Below, piece after piece: positions 39,381 to 49,893 of a stretch of 64,000 nucleotides of DNA (position 1 is the stretch's first letter; each line of letters begins with the position of its first letter). Source of the stretch: Mayamaea pseudoterrestris. Taxonomy: Eukaryota; Bacillariophyta; Bacillariophyceae; Sellaphorales; Sellaphoraceae. The DNA is taken from NCBI GenBank assembly GCA_027923505.1, contig BROI01000028.1, positions 62,001 through 126,000 of the forward strand, written 5' to 3'. The notes under the pieces were generated by a model, which was not told the DNA's origin, did not search any database, and worked only from the letters and a program-made list of their open reading frames with translations. Made by a program: the position numbers and the translations under genes.

Positions 39381-42227
39381 TTACCTCGGAATACGTCCAC
39401 AGGCATCATTGACCAGAATCACGCCCGGTACGGCGCACGGAGAGGCAGAACGAGGTTTCCACTGCGGCCTGTACGATAAGTCGCGAATTTCGGGTATTTT
39501 GGAAAAGCTCAAAGCCCTGTCGTTCTTGTCAACCGGCGCCAGTATCTGCTTGAGGTCCTTCAGAAGCTCAAAGGTGTCATAAGGAAGAAGGTCCCCTTCT
39601 GAGAAGCACACAGCACCGGTGCACGACCGAAGGAATGCCATACCCTCCACGGCCGCTTCGTAGGCTGTGGTGCGTCGTAAATTGCTGATATATCGGCGGC
39701 GGCGGAGCGTTGACACACCTTGCAAACTCTTGGCGTCGCGAGTTGCTTTTTGAATGATTTCTGTCGCAAAGAATTCCCTACCGTCAAATAGTTTGTTGTG
39801 ATGCTCAACAAGTCGTCGGCATACTCGACGAGCATACGATGGCAGGGTTTGCGAAACACCAAGAAAAGCGATCCGTAAACCAAATTTATTGAAGCTCAAA
39901 TCGTAAGCCAGACCTGAAAAGGAGCCCAGCTCGGCGAGATCGGACACTGCATTATCGAATGAGTACCTCCAAAGCTCTGCCTGCGCTGCTTGCCGGATAC
40001 TCGCACGAACAGGTCTCGATGAAAGGAGCTCGAGCACAAAAACACTTCTACATGAAGGTTCTGGAGGGCCACGGGGCCATAGCCTACCAGTCAACTGATA
40101 AGAAGCAGTGTTCAAGACAAACCAATTGCCATCGCTCGTTGGTAAATCGTTCATATTCTTTGATAACGGGGGCGTCAAGCGAGGCTGTCGTAGGGTAGCA
40201 GGAACCAATGGGTTGAGGACTGGAAGTTCAAGCTCTTGTTCATCGACGATCCGGCGAAGCAAAAACACCTCCAGTCTCGATGCAAACTTAAACATGTCAT
40301 CAAAGCAGAAACGAGCCCCCGTCCTTGGTTCAGTAAGCCACCGAGGCGAAGGCAGCACAAGCGGTTTTTCGTCCGAAAATCCAAACCCTACGAGCGCCTT
40401 GCTCCCAGCTGATGCAATAATGATTGCATTATCAGGATCTGTCAGCTCTGATAGAACCTTTAGCGTTTCCCGCTGCAAAGCATCAACTCCATATCTATCA
40501 CCCGGGAGCCGGCACCACTGACCAGAGGCTAGACGTTCTGCACCAAAAAATTGAGCATCGACAGCCAGCTCGATTGCATCAGGCGGTCTTGGTGCAAAAA
40601 GGTATCCGTTGAGCTTGGCAATGTTTGCGTATTGGGTAATTAGGGCACGTGAAATTATAGTTCGACTTTGGACAGCATGCAATAGGTTGTATACGGCTGC
40701 AACGATTGCCGAACGGTTAATGAAACCATCCAGTGTCAATGGAATATCCAGTCGAATAATTTGAAACCCCGAAACATCCATTGCCAATGATATACGAGGA
40801 ATGCTACTAGCCAATTGTGGTACCCATCCCCGACGAAGCAGAAAAGCATACAGGCTTCCCGGCCCACGTCGTCCAAAAATCTGCGCTAGAACAAAGCCAA
40901 TTTGCGTGGCTGTAACGACTGGGCGACCTCGTTCACGATAATCTAAATTCAGCGCAAAATGAAATGACAGCTTTTCGCCTTCATCGTTTCGTTTACGAAA
41001 GAGCACAAGTTGCTTGGGTCGATTGCCGCGGAGAAATCCTCCAGGATAGATTTTGGAAGCGACGAGGGGCGCCGGCGATGGCAATGAAGCGTTTGAAAAT
41101 GCCTTGGCAAACGGAGCAACCTTGCGCTCGAGCGTCAACAAGTCTTGCGGGCCAATGACCACCAACACTGCTTTTGTTGCCAAATACTTGGACAAGAAGA
41201 ACTCAAACATGCGTTCTCCAACGTTAATACCAGCCTTGTCAGGTAGCGTCTCCAACGTTTCCAAATTGCCAGACGAAAACCTGGAAAAAGGATGCTCGTC
41301 ACTAACAAAGTCCTTTAGCAGATAGTAAGCCTGCGTCGACGCCAAGCTAAAATCTAGTTCCGAGTCAACCCGCAGCACTTCTCGCTGCAGTACTGACTTG
41401 TCGCTGCAAACTTGCTCCACGTTTCTCTGATAAAATAATTCGGCGAACCGCAAGAGGGCGTCTCCAATGGCATCCGATTTGCATGTAAAGTGAAAGCAAA
41501 CCTTGTCGTATCCCGTAAAGCCATTGGATGCACCTTCAACCGCGTCGTTCGATAGCCAATCCTCAAAGTCTCGTGGAGGCGAAGACAGCGGCGTGGAAAA
41601 TAGTGACGTGCGACTCCTCGTCTGAGAACCAGTATTCTTGTTGCAGTAACTTAGTATCAAATGCTCCATGAGATGCGCCGCCCCTGGCAAATCGTCCGGA
41701 TCGGCAAATTGACCGGCATCCGCCACTGTGAGTGCCGCTGATGCTTGCAAGGCATTGCCATCGTGCACCAGCAAGACGCGTAGTTTGTTCTGCGGCAAGA
41801 CGAGCGTCTTGTAGCGACGGACACTGCTGAATGGAATCACTTCTTGGCTGCCAATGTTTACTAATGTAGTTTCTTGCTGTTGCACGTTCATTTCGTCAGG
41901 AGAATCCAGGACTGTAGCTGCAGCAGATGCTTCTTGAGCAGCTCCGGCGCCTGCAGCATTCAAACCAAGCATTGATGCCGACGTTGCAGCAGCCGATCCC
42001 CAGGAAAGAAACGCTCGTCGAGATGCATCCGTAGAGCTAATAACTTCCTCATCGTCATTCCTGTTGCATCTTATGCGATAGCATTGCCTTGTCACGAGAC
42101 TTTCATAACTGACTGTAAATGCAGCAGTTTGTTGCCAATGGAACGCACTTGGTCTTGGTGTAGTCCAAAACGCAGAACTGCTCCAAAGATGTAAAGCAAA
42201 ACACGCAACAACCGCCCACTTATCCAT
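39381..42227 (-). CDS. M16 (insulinase-like) metallopeptidase with plastid and Tat-like thylakoid leader
   Basis: Single exon, 948 residues. The zinc-binding HxxEH is 'AHLMEHLI' (H185, E188, H189), with the distal Glu in 'LQREVLRVDSEL'. The large second half ('RRGPGSLYAFLLRRGWVPQL', 'FRSVFVLELLSSRP'-like) fits the M16 repeat. M16 peptidases degrade transit peptides or short peptides. The ATG at 42227 was chosen because it starts a signal peptide ending in 'WSSSAFWTTP', an Ala-Phe plastid junction near residue 19. A second element follows: twin arginines at 70-71 ('ASRRAFLSWGSAAATSASML') and an Ala-rich end, like Tat thylakoid-transfer signals. A thylakoid-lumen location is inferred. Confidence 0.85.
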   Translation of the reverse strand: MDKWAVVACFALHLWSSSAFWTTPRPSAFHWQQTAAFTVSYESLVTRQCYRIRCNRNDDEEVISSTDASRRAFLSWGSAAATSASMLGLNAAGAGAAQEASAAATVLDSPDEMNVQQQETTLVNIGSQEVIPFSSVRRYKTLVLPQNKLRVLLVHDGNALQASAALTVADAGQFADPDDLPGAAHLMEHLILSYCNKNTGSQTRSRTSLFSTPLSSPPRDFEDWLSNDAVEGASNGFTGYDKVCFHFTCKSDAIGDALLRFAELFYQRNVEQVCSDKSVLQREVLRVDSELDFSLASTQAYYLLKDFVSDEHPFSRFSSGNLETLETLPDKAGINVGERMFEFFLSKYLATKAVLVVIGPQDLLTLERKVAPFAKAFSNASLPSPAPLVASKIYPGGFLRGNRPKQLVLFRKRNDEGEKLSFHFALNLDYRERGRPVVTATQIGFVLAQIFGRRGPGSLYAFLLRRGWVPQLASSIPRISLAMDVSGFQIIRLDIPLTLDGFINRSAIVAAVYNLLHAVQSRTIISRALITQYANIAKLNGYLFAPRPPDAIELAVDAQFFGAERLASGQWCRLPGDRYGVDALQRETLKVLSELTDPDNAIIIASAGSKALVGFGFSDEKPLVLPSPRWLTEPRTGARFCFDDMFKFASRLEVFLLRRIVDEQELELPVLNPLVPATLRQPRLTPPLSKNMNDLPTSDGNWFVLNTASYQLTGRLWPRGPPEPSCRSVFVLELLSSRPVRASIRQAAQAELWRYSFDNAVSDLAELGSFSGLAYDLSFNKFGLRIAFLGVSQTLPSYARRVCRRLVEHHNKLFDGREFFATEIIQKATRDAKSLQGVSTLRRRRYISNLRRTTAYEAAVEGMAFLRSCTGAVCFSEGDLLPYDTFELLKDLKQILAPVDKNDRALSFSKIPEIRDLSYRPQWKPRSASPCAVPGVILVNDACGRIPR

Positions 42228-42659
42228 GATGTTGCAGCACATTCCCCATGGGGACTCATGAGGAAGCTCTGAAAGAATGTGCAACGCTATACGTTGCTTC
42301 GAAACATGTCGAACGAAAAGTGAGCGTGGGTTTGCGCGTGCGATGCACATGAATAACGCTGCGACATCCGTTTCTTTGTTGACTGTGAATGTTGATGGAA
42401 CGATGAGCACTTTGCGGTGACAGCTCACCTACTATTGCTGCTCAACAATGTTACGAGCTTACTCGTACATGCTATATCCTGGTGTATTGAGCCTGATATT
42501 GCAATGATCAGGGATTAGTTTACTGCAGGACAGTATGGTGCAGCCGCGTCGTCGTCGTTTGTGTTGGATCTAGAATATATCTTGCGCGCCCTTGAAGCGA
42601 CACTAATGATTAAGCAGAACAGAGTCAATAAAACCACTTTACTTATTTTCTCCAAGAAG
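42228..42659. other. Intergenic stretch between M16 gene and copia element
   Basis: Holds the presumed promoter of the M16 gene. The part next to the element would encode a short hydrophobic peptide on the minus strand, but only as read-through from the element's terminal repeat; no independent gene is supported. Confidence 0.4.
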
Positions 42660-42772
42660 TGATCGTCCTCGATCCACTCCTTCGGTTGCCGCTTACCGCG
42701 CTTACTTAAACGTGACCGTCTTCGTGACGTCACCGCTGTCTCTTCGGTTTGGGTTCTCATCCATGCTCAACA
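42660..42772 (-). repeat. Terminal direct repeat of the copia element (3' side)
   Basis: 113 bp, identical to 46579-46691, beginning TG and ending CA. It is short for an LTR. Confidence 0.8.
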
Positions 42773-45700
42773 CACTCCTTTGGTCCAAGTAGTACTTACT
42801 GCTTGAGGCCAGATTCATAACCAGGTTGCGGAGCTTGCCAAACTGGGCTCCCTGCAATGGTTTCGTAAAGAAATCCGCGACCATGTCTCCGGTCGGACAA
42901 TGCTCGATGTTGACCTCACCAGCTGCCACGCGATCCTTCACAAAGAAGTACCGAACATTCATGTGTCGCGTGCGCTTTGTACTTGAGCTTCTGCCATTCT
43001 TTTCCAACAACATTGAACTCATATTGTCTTGGTACAATTTCGTGTCCTTGACCCCGAAACCTTGTGCCTTCAGAAAATATCCTGTCCACAGCAACTGCGG
43101 TAGCACATCGTGAACTCCCACGACTTCACTCTCCGTCGAGCTTCTTGTTACCAACTTCTGTTTAGCCGACGTACTGTACACTGACCCTTTTCCAAGTGTC
43201 ATTGTTCCACCAGTGTGACCCTTCATGTCTGGGTGTACCGCGTACGATGCATCCACCCACCACTGGACTATCCCGGACTGGTCCGCCTTCAGCGTCAACA
43301 CCATGTCCACGCTTCCGCGTAAATATTTAATCACTCTTGCAGCCTTCTTATAGTCGTCTTCGTCGGGCTGCTGCAGCCTCGTGCTCAAGAAAGAAATCGC
43401 TGTGCGAATATCCGGTCGCGCTCGCTGACTCAGATACAGACACTGCATCACAATCGTCACAAAAATCTGCTTCTTCGCTTCGCTCAGCATGACAGGATTT
43501 TCCGAGATCTGAAACAAGTGACTGGCGGCCGGAGTAGCTGCCGTTCCATCCATGTCGCCCGGCGCATGATGAAGGATGTTCTTCACATAATCAACCATGT
43601 TGATTGCTACTTCTCCAGGCTTAGTATAGTCCAATACCATGCCGAGGTAGTCGTGCACTTTTCCGCGTGACTTGTTCATTGGAGTCTCCTTGCCGAACTC
43701 CTCATCCATCTGCTCGATGAACGCATCCACTACGCTCACGTCGACGTGCGAAATCTTCAAATCGTCCACGTGCCATCCCACGGTGATTTGCTTTCCATTG
43801 ACAATCTTGTTACACACACACGGATCGTACGGGTTCTTCTCGAAGCCCCACTCAAGCAATTTTGCAGACAACTTCTCCCAGAATAGTCGCGCTGCTCAAA
43901 GCGTACCATAAAGCGCCATGAGTAACTCAACGTACATGACTTTCTCGCCATTCTCCATTGTGACGCAAGGCTCGTACATCTCGCGATCAATTTCCAACAG
44001 TAGCTCCACCATCTTCCCAGTGAAACGAACGTGCACCAACTCGTCCATTTCCGCTTGCATAAAAGCGCCCGGTACATCAACCACAGCAACCTCGCGCCCT
44101 TCCATAGCGTCAATGATAGCTGTCAGAAAGATGGCCTCTGTCGCTATCGTTGGAGATGCTGCGTCTTCCTTTGCAGTGTATGCTCTTTGCTTGCGTCCAT
44201 CCGCACATCCGCGTCCCTTCACAGTCCCGCATCGCTTGCGCTTGAGAAACATCAAATACGCCAGAGCATCCTTGCGCTGCTGCGGAGTCAGAGTGCACTG
44301 GGGGACTGCCTTCATGACGTGCCTGTCGTGTAGCTGCTGCATTTCCTTGCGCACTGCCTCCACTCCAGCATCGCCAAAAGCCTTTAAACCTTGTCGCATG
44401 TTCATCTGTGCCGTGACGAGTGGCTCCGACACTTCCTCTGCAGCGTCGAGCGTGAACAAATGAGCGAACGATCGAGGTTTGCGTGCACGCAGGCCATACC
44501 GACCAGTGCGTGGGCCATAGCGCGCATCGAAATCCTCTTCGTCTGCAGCAGCTGGCACTCCTTCAATTTCGCCTTCATCGGGCACTCCTTCAATTTCGCC
44601 ATCATCCACGGCCGCATCCACGGCCGGCGCGTCATCCTCCTCATCGTCCGGCACTCCTTCGATTGCGCCGTCAGCACCATCGTCGTCGTCGCTGTCGTCG
44701 TCATCGGTCGCATTCACTCCTTCGCTTCCGCCGGCAGAGTCGTCCTCGCCGCGAGAAGCGTCGTCATCGTAATCAGAGTCATCATCATCCTCGTCGTCAT
44801 CATCGTGCCACATGACCGGCTCAGCAGCTTCCGCAACACGGTGGCGGTCCATGAACACGATGCCCGGATTGGCCTTCTGTTGACGAGCGAGACGATGCAC
44901 GCGCTCAATGACATCATCAGGCATGGGCAAAGGCGTAGCGTGGCTACGATTCAGGATTTTCCCCGAAGACAAACTGAGGAAATAAAACCCGCCCTGCACA
45001 TTACCAGTCGGGCGCAGAGCCAGCGCACCAATCGTGCGCGCCTGCATGTCATTACTGTGTGACTCATGCGTTTGCACATACTGACCAAATTCATACTTGC
45101 AATGCCGATTAAAGTCAACTGTCTGACCAGTCACAATGGTGCGTGGACTGAGATCCTTCGAAATGCCACGCTCGTTCGGAAACGCATTCAACCAAAACAC
45201 GGCAGACTTCGTCATCTCGATAACCAATCGTGCCGGCACGTGCTTAAACGGCAGCGTGTTGTATGTCGCGCGCACCCGTTCCTTCACGACACGGATAAAA
45301 CGTTCGATTTCGCCAACGTGCTCATCCTCAGACGTCGCATTGAGCGCCACTCCGAGATCAGCCAACGCGCCAAGCATTGGAGCGAACTCCCCATCCATCA
45401 GAGCCGCGACGACACGGAACCCACCGCGTGCGTAAATCTTCAACACAGACTCAATTGCCTTCAACATAACCGGAAGCGTACGGTTTTGAATCACCTCGAC
45501 CGTAGCAAAACGAATGCTGCGGGAGAACGTCACCAACATGGGGACCTTGTTGATATACATGATGTCAGCACAAAGAGTAACGTCTCGATAACGACTCATG
45601 ATAGCCGGTGGAAGTTGCTCAACAATCGCAGGCTTCACCAGATGCGACGCGCGACGCGTCGTCTTTCCTTTTAACGAGCCAACATCTGGTCCAAAGATGT

Positions 45701-46578
45701 GCTCAGCAGCCAGGATGTCGGCCTTCGTCACAGGACAGTTCGGCAACTGATTGCTAGTAACGATGCGCAGGTAATCCTTGAGGCTTGGCCGTCCAATTTT
45801 GATTTGCAGTTCCCTAGCTCTAACAGCGCGTAAATAGTCATCATTGGTGTAGTTAGTACGGTTATCGTCTACCGTAGTCAACATCGCCACTCCATCCTTG
45901 ACATCGCCGCGCTTGCCCTTTGAAAAGCTCTCGCAAACATACAGCCCAGAGTCCGTCTCGACAAACTCTCGCTGCTTACCGTCCGGCTTCTCCACGACGA
46001 ACATTGGACGCTCCACGCCATGCATGAGATACTCCACGGTAAACTTCTTTCGGACTTGCGCCAAACTCAAAATGTTCGCCAGCCCCTGCGGATACCACCA
46101 CACCGGACCATAGCCCTCCAGGTCGCCCATCATGTTCGTCCTTACTGTACCAGCGTTGCACTTGATCACCATCCACGTTGGCACCGGGCGAATGTTCGTC
46201 AGCATCTTGGCGTTACAGAACAGATCCACTGTCGACTGATTGTCCAAGAGCACAGCCTTCTTCGAGATGTTCACCTTCGGCGGCTGCGCGAACATGTATC
46301 CGACCTCGTCGTCGTCGTCGCTATCTTCCTCGCTACCCAGCGTGAAGTGCTGCGCCCCACTAGCCTCTGCAGCCGGCACACTCTCCGTAGACTCCGCTCT
46401 CGTGGGACAGTCTCGCTGCACATGACCAACCTGTTGGCAGATCCAGCATCTGGGAGGGTCACGCGCTGTACCAGTCGTGTGAAACGCCACGCCCTCGTTC
46501 GTTGGCAACGTGGCTTCTCCATCCGCATGCTCACGACGCTGCATGATGTTGTATGCATCGACGGGCACGACAACTTCG

Positions 46579-46691
46579 TGATCGTCCTCGATCCACTCCT
46601 TCGGTTGCCGCTTACCGCGCTTACTTAAACGTGACCGTCTTCGTGACGTCACCGCTGTCTCTTCGGTTTGGGTTCTCATCCATGCTCAACA
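46579..46691 (-). repeat. Terminal direct repeat of the copia element (5' side)
   Basis: 113 bp, identical to 42660-42772, beginning TG and ending CA. The element's coding frame and the ATG at 46682 on the other strand both lie within it. Confidence 0.8.
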
Positions 46692-46732
46692 GTTTGGACC
46701 AAGAACAATCATGTCACAAAAGAGGCGGCTGG

Positions 46733-47905
46733 ATGGTCAATGGTTTGAAGCTCATTCTCCTATTGTTTGCACTCGCATGCGCCTTTTTACAATATACTGC
46801 AAGACGGAACGTTGAACTTGGAACAGATGAGCTCGGGCAAAACTTGACTCCTCTAACGTCGATGAGGACAACGAAATCATCATCCCATGCTACCTTAGCA
46901 TTCAACGACACCAATTTCACACTGCCTCCATGGGCACAGACATACTTTGAATGGCATGCGGAGCAACGACTTCTAATGTCTCCTACATCCAATCATAGAT
47001 ATTTGATTTACACTTGTCTTCAATCGGATGCTTCCTGCGGAGGATTGTCGGATCGCATCAAGTCGTTACCCTACTTTATATACGTGGCGGCCAAGACGAA
47101 GCGAGTCTACTTGATTCACTGGAATCGTCCCTGTCGTTTGGAAGAGTTTTTGCTTCCGCCGATGAATGGCTTGGATTGGACCACGCCAGATTGGTTAGTC
47201 ACAAGGTTGCTGCAGGATCGAAGCATTCCGCTGGCCACGACACATTCCAGCATTCTGCACTACGTAAGTTCCTTGAATCATCCGATTGTAACAGGTCGTC
47301 TACAGGACCAGCATGGAGGGTCAGACTACTACAATGCTCAAGTAGGTCCTGGAGAAGGTTCGCGAGCCTTTCGTCGCTCCTTTCGGTCGCTCTTTTTCAA
47401 GTGCTTTGCTCCGACACCTCCACTGGCCAGTGCCATTGATCGCGCCATGCACCAGTTGCAACTAGCACCAGGCGATTACGCGGCGGCGCACTTTCGCGCC
47501 AAGTATAATGAGGCTCATCCATTGTCGGATACTCTCGTCAAGGCGTTGGCTCGCAATGTTATCAACTGTGCCAGTCATTTGCGACGAACAATTGACGAAC
47601 CAATCTTTTTCGCAAGCGACTCGCAGCTTGCAGTGCAGTCTGCCGTCGAGTATCGAGACTCGACGCATCGTCTCATTATCGTCTCGCCAACATACAATGA
47701 GCCGTTGCATCTCGACAAGGCAACGTCAGGTAATCCCAGCGACTACTACAATGTCTTTGTCGACTTGTTCGTCTTGTCGAATGCCCATTGCATTGCGCAT
47801 GGACAGGGTGGTTACGGCCGGTTGGCGGTGTTGCTGTCGCACAATGCGTCGTGCTTCAAACCCATGGTTACTGGCGGACGCATCGTGGAGTGCAAGTGGC
47901 AGTGA
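46733..47905 (+). CDS. Type II membrane glycosyltransferase, fucosyltransferase-like
   Basis: Single exon, 390 residues from ATG 46733. A membrane span (about residues 4-20, 'LKLILLLFALACAFL') at the N-terminus fits a Golgi type II enzyme. The lumenal part has 'CGGLSDRIKSLPYFIYVAAKTKRVYLIHWNRP', resembling the nucleotide-sugar binding start of O-fucosyltransferase/GT-B-like families, and the end 'DLFVLSNAHCIAHGQGGYGRLAVLL', typical for stramenopile fucosyltransferase-like proteins. Donor and acceptor sugars are unknown. The frame is open upstream to an ATG at 46682 inside the copia terminal repeat, so the element sits at the 5' end of this gene and may have replaced its original leader. Confidence 0.7.
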   Translation: MVNGLKLILLLFALACAFLQYTARRNVELGTDELGQNLTPLTSMRTTKSSSHATLAFNDTNFTLPPWAQTYFEWHAEQRLLMSPTSNHRYLIYTCLQSDASCGGLSDRIKSLPYFIYVAAKTKRVYLIHWNRPCRLEEFLLPPMNGLDWTTPDWLVTRLLQDRSIPLATTHSSILHYVSSLNHPIVTGRLQDQHGGSDYYNAQVGPGEGSRAFRRSFRSLFFKCFAPTPPLASAIDRAMHQLQLAPGDYAAAHFRAKYNEAHPLSDTLVKALARNVINCASHLRRTIDEPIFFASDSQLAVQSAVEYRDSTHRLIIVSPTYNEPLHLDKATSGNPSDYYNVFVDLFVLSNAHCIAHGQGGYGRLAVLLSHNASCFKPMVTGGRIVECKWQ

Positions 47906-47978
47906 GATTAAATTGCTACCATAAACGCTATTAATTAGTGTACAATGTATCTATGTAGAAATGTAAACACTTGCGCAG

Positions 47979-49052
47979 CTATAAGTCCACCAAAACATCA
48001 CCATGAAAGGCGCGACGCATGCGACGACGCTGATGCAGTTTTTTGGAATCATCTGCTTCTCCCACCATGATCAAGGCAACGACGCGTTCATGCGCCTTGG
48101 CATTGACTAGTTCGCGAAAGGCTGGCGTTTGCACCACGGCGCCAGTCACCCATTTTGTGGCAATATGCTCGGCATGCAGCGACAGTAGAACGTTTTGCAC
48201 CGAAGCGCAGGCAGTGGCGTAGTCCTCCAGCTCGCGCTCCGAGATTGGCGGCGAGTAGTCAAGGGGTTGATACGGGTCGGCTGCTACGGGAAGGCCAATG
48301 CCAACCAACGAATGAGTCGAATTGACCAATGTGACTAGAAATGCCGGCATTTGATCCCACTTTTCGCGTTTCTTTTCAACGTTCGAGTGTATAGCACTCC
48401 TTTCTGCTTCCGATGCATTCGGTCTGAGCGATGACAATTTCTTGCGCAAATGAGTATTGTAGGCAATATCAGCCAACCGATGCGTCTTGTCAGACGGAGC
48501 AACCATTCGTTTGAAAGTGACAGGCTCGGTTCGCTTGTGATTGGGTGCTTGAATGGCACAAGCAACTGCCCGTTCCAACGCATCGTTCCAGAAGCTAGCG
48601 TCGCGATTTCGTACTTGGCGAGGTAAAATGTGTGTTCCTGTTCGCCGGGTTTGTAGAAAGTCTTGAAAGTCTTTGGCAAGGTCGTCAATTTCATCATTTT
48701 CAGATGCGCTATGCATTTGTCTATTGATGGGGAAAGGAGAAGATATTGCAGACGACACTGCGGCCGATGAAGGCGACGAAAGTCGGTGTAGATTGCTCGT
48801 TGCGGATGATTGCCTTGTTCTCGTTGGTGTTGCCGGAGCAGCCAAGTTTTTGCTGCTGCTTCCAATACTGCTCAGCATGCCGATGCGCAGAGAAGATGCA
48901 TTTAAGCTAGCGTCGGACGATGCGTCCTCTTTATTGTCGTCGAGAGCGTTTTGGATCCATCCAGTCAAAGCGAGCGGTGGCCTCTGACTCTTGAGCGCGG
49001 CAGATGCAAGCTGCTGCATCAGATTCGAGCGAAACGCGTTCGATGCATTCAT
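47979..49052 (-). CDS. Nitroreductase-like flavoprotein
   Basis: 357 residues from ATG 49052. The C-terminal ~230 residues fit the nitroreductase fold: 'FLQTRRTGTHILPRQV', 'ALERAVACAIQAPNHKRTEPVTFKRM' (the FMN-binding start, in which NHKRTEP is a subfamily hallmark), and 'YATACASVQNVLLSLHAEHIATKWVTGAV'. The N-terminal ~130 residues are Ser-rich and disordered-looking. A T-rich acceptor (CTTTTCTTTCAG) lies just upstream at about 49080-49091, so a 5' exon with another start is likely and is not included. It would reduce nitro or quinone compounds with NAD(P)H; substrate unknown. Divergent from the thylakoid protein gene. Confidence 0.78.
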   Translation of the reverse strand: MNASNAFRSNLMQQLASAALKSQRPPLALTGWIQNALDDNKEDASSDASLNASSLRIGMLSSIGSSSKNLAAPATPTRTRQSSATSNLHRLSSPSSAAVSSAISSPFPINRQMHSASENDEIDDLAKDFQDFLQTRRTGTHILPRQVRNRDASFWNDALERAVACAIQAPNHKRTEPVTFKRMVAPSDKTHRLADIAYNTHLRKKLSSLRPNASEAERSAIHSNVEKKREKWDQMPAFLVTLVNSTHSLVGIGLPVAADPYQPLDYSPPISERELEDYATACASVQNVLLSLHAEHIATKWVTGAVVQTPAFRELVNAKAHERVVALIMVGEADDSKKLHQRRRMRRAFHGDVLVDL

Positions 49053-49349
49053 GCTTGATTGTAGCTGCTGGAACGCTGAAAGAAAAGGAGACCAATAGAG
49101 ACTAGGGACGAATGGATAGCCATCAAGTAGACAGCTTCCAAAAGACGACAAATGAGCAGTTGGCGCGCCGTCGCGCGTCGTTCCCGAGGGTTCCACCCCC
49201 CAGCTCCTGCGAGGGCGGACCCCGATTTTTCAAAGCACACACGCCGAAACAAGGTTGAACCGCAAAGATCGCACGCAAAAGGTGCGTCACCCCGAGCGAC
49301 TGCGACGATGGCTCCATTGCAACAACCGCAACAATACACATCTGTCACC

Positions 49350-49893
49350 ATGGCTCGCGTTCTTTTCTTCCTTGCCCTCGTTGTTGCCGCCGTCTCGGCC
49401 TTTGTTAGCCCGGCTAGCCATTCCGGTGAGTGGCGAATTGAAACTCTTTTGAAACGCTAGATTAGAACTTTGGCGACGGTTGATTCCTGACTGATGGGCG
49501 ACAAGTGACATAGTTACTGCCGGAAGCAGAGACAATGGCAAGGTGCCATGTTTACGTAGAGTGGTAGCTCACGAGGATTTATTCCGATGTGCAGTTGTGC
49601 GACATTGCTCATTATCCTGTCTATAGTTGTATATGGGCGCAAAGCACCTTTGCTGACAATCTTCCTCTTCCCTCCTTTCCACAGTGGCTTCCCCTGCTTT
49701 CACCCGATCCACCCAGGCCAAGATGGTTCCAGTGGAAATGATCGACGCATCCGTGAGCCAGATCGCAGCAAACGCCAATTTGATCGCAACTAGTTCCACT
49801 GACAATGGCGGTCTTCTCTTCCCCGTTGTTGGACTTGGATTGCTTGCTGCCACCATTCTGTTCCTATCGCCTCCTTTGGCTCCGGAAGAGTAA
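49350..49893 (+). CDS. Small plastid-targeted single-span thylakoid protein, PsbW-like
   Basis: Model: exon 1 49350-49425, exon 2 49685-49893, intron of 259 nt; 94 residues. The signal peptide ends 'VVAAVSAFVSPAS', a clear Ala-Phe plastid junction at residue 17/18. A short transit region with 'AFTRSTQAKM' leads to a mature protein of ~55 residues with one membrane span ('GLLFPVVGLGLLAATILFL') and an acidic end 'SPPLAPEE'. Size and layout fit small photosystem II subunits such as PsbW, but the exact subunit is uncertain. The intron is the longest in this window. Confidence 0.7.

Larger units (their letters stand above)
42660..46691 (-). mobile_element. Ty1/copia LTR retroelement, CoDi-like, nearly whole
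   Basis: About 4.0 kb, minus strand, bounded by identical 113-bp direct repeats. Parts in order: CCHC zinc knuckle ('CWICQQVGHVQRDC'), protease-like 'LLDNQST', integrase core, a long acidic Asp/Glu-rich linker, reverse transcriptase with 'HVDDLKISH' (the form seen in diatom CoDi elements) and RNase H ending in the copia-type 'DMVADFFTKPLQGAQF'. Gene order integrase-before-RT marks it as copia. The coding region looks almost whole, with about one break. Identical end repeats point to a recent insertion. A matching target-site duplication was not found. The coding frame starts inside the 5' repeat, which is unusual. Confidence 0.92.

Noticed and set aside
43896-46679. Treating the long minus-strand frame with an acidic region as a host gene
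   Set aside because: It carries zinc knuckle, protease and integrase parts and lies between identical direct repeats, so it belongs to the copia element.
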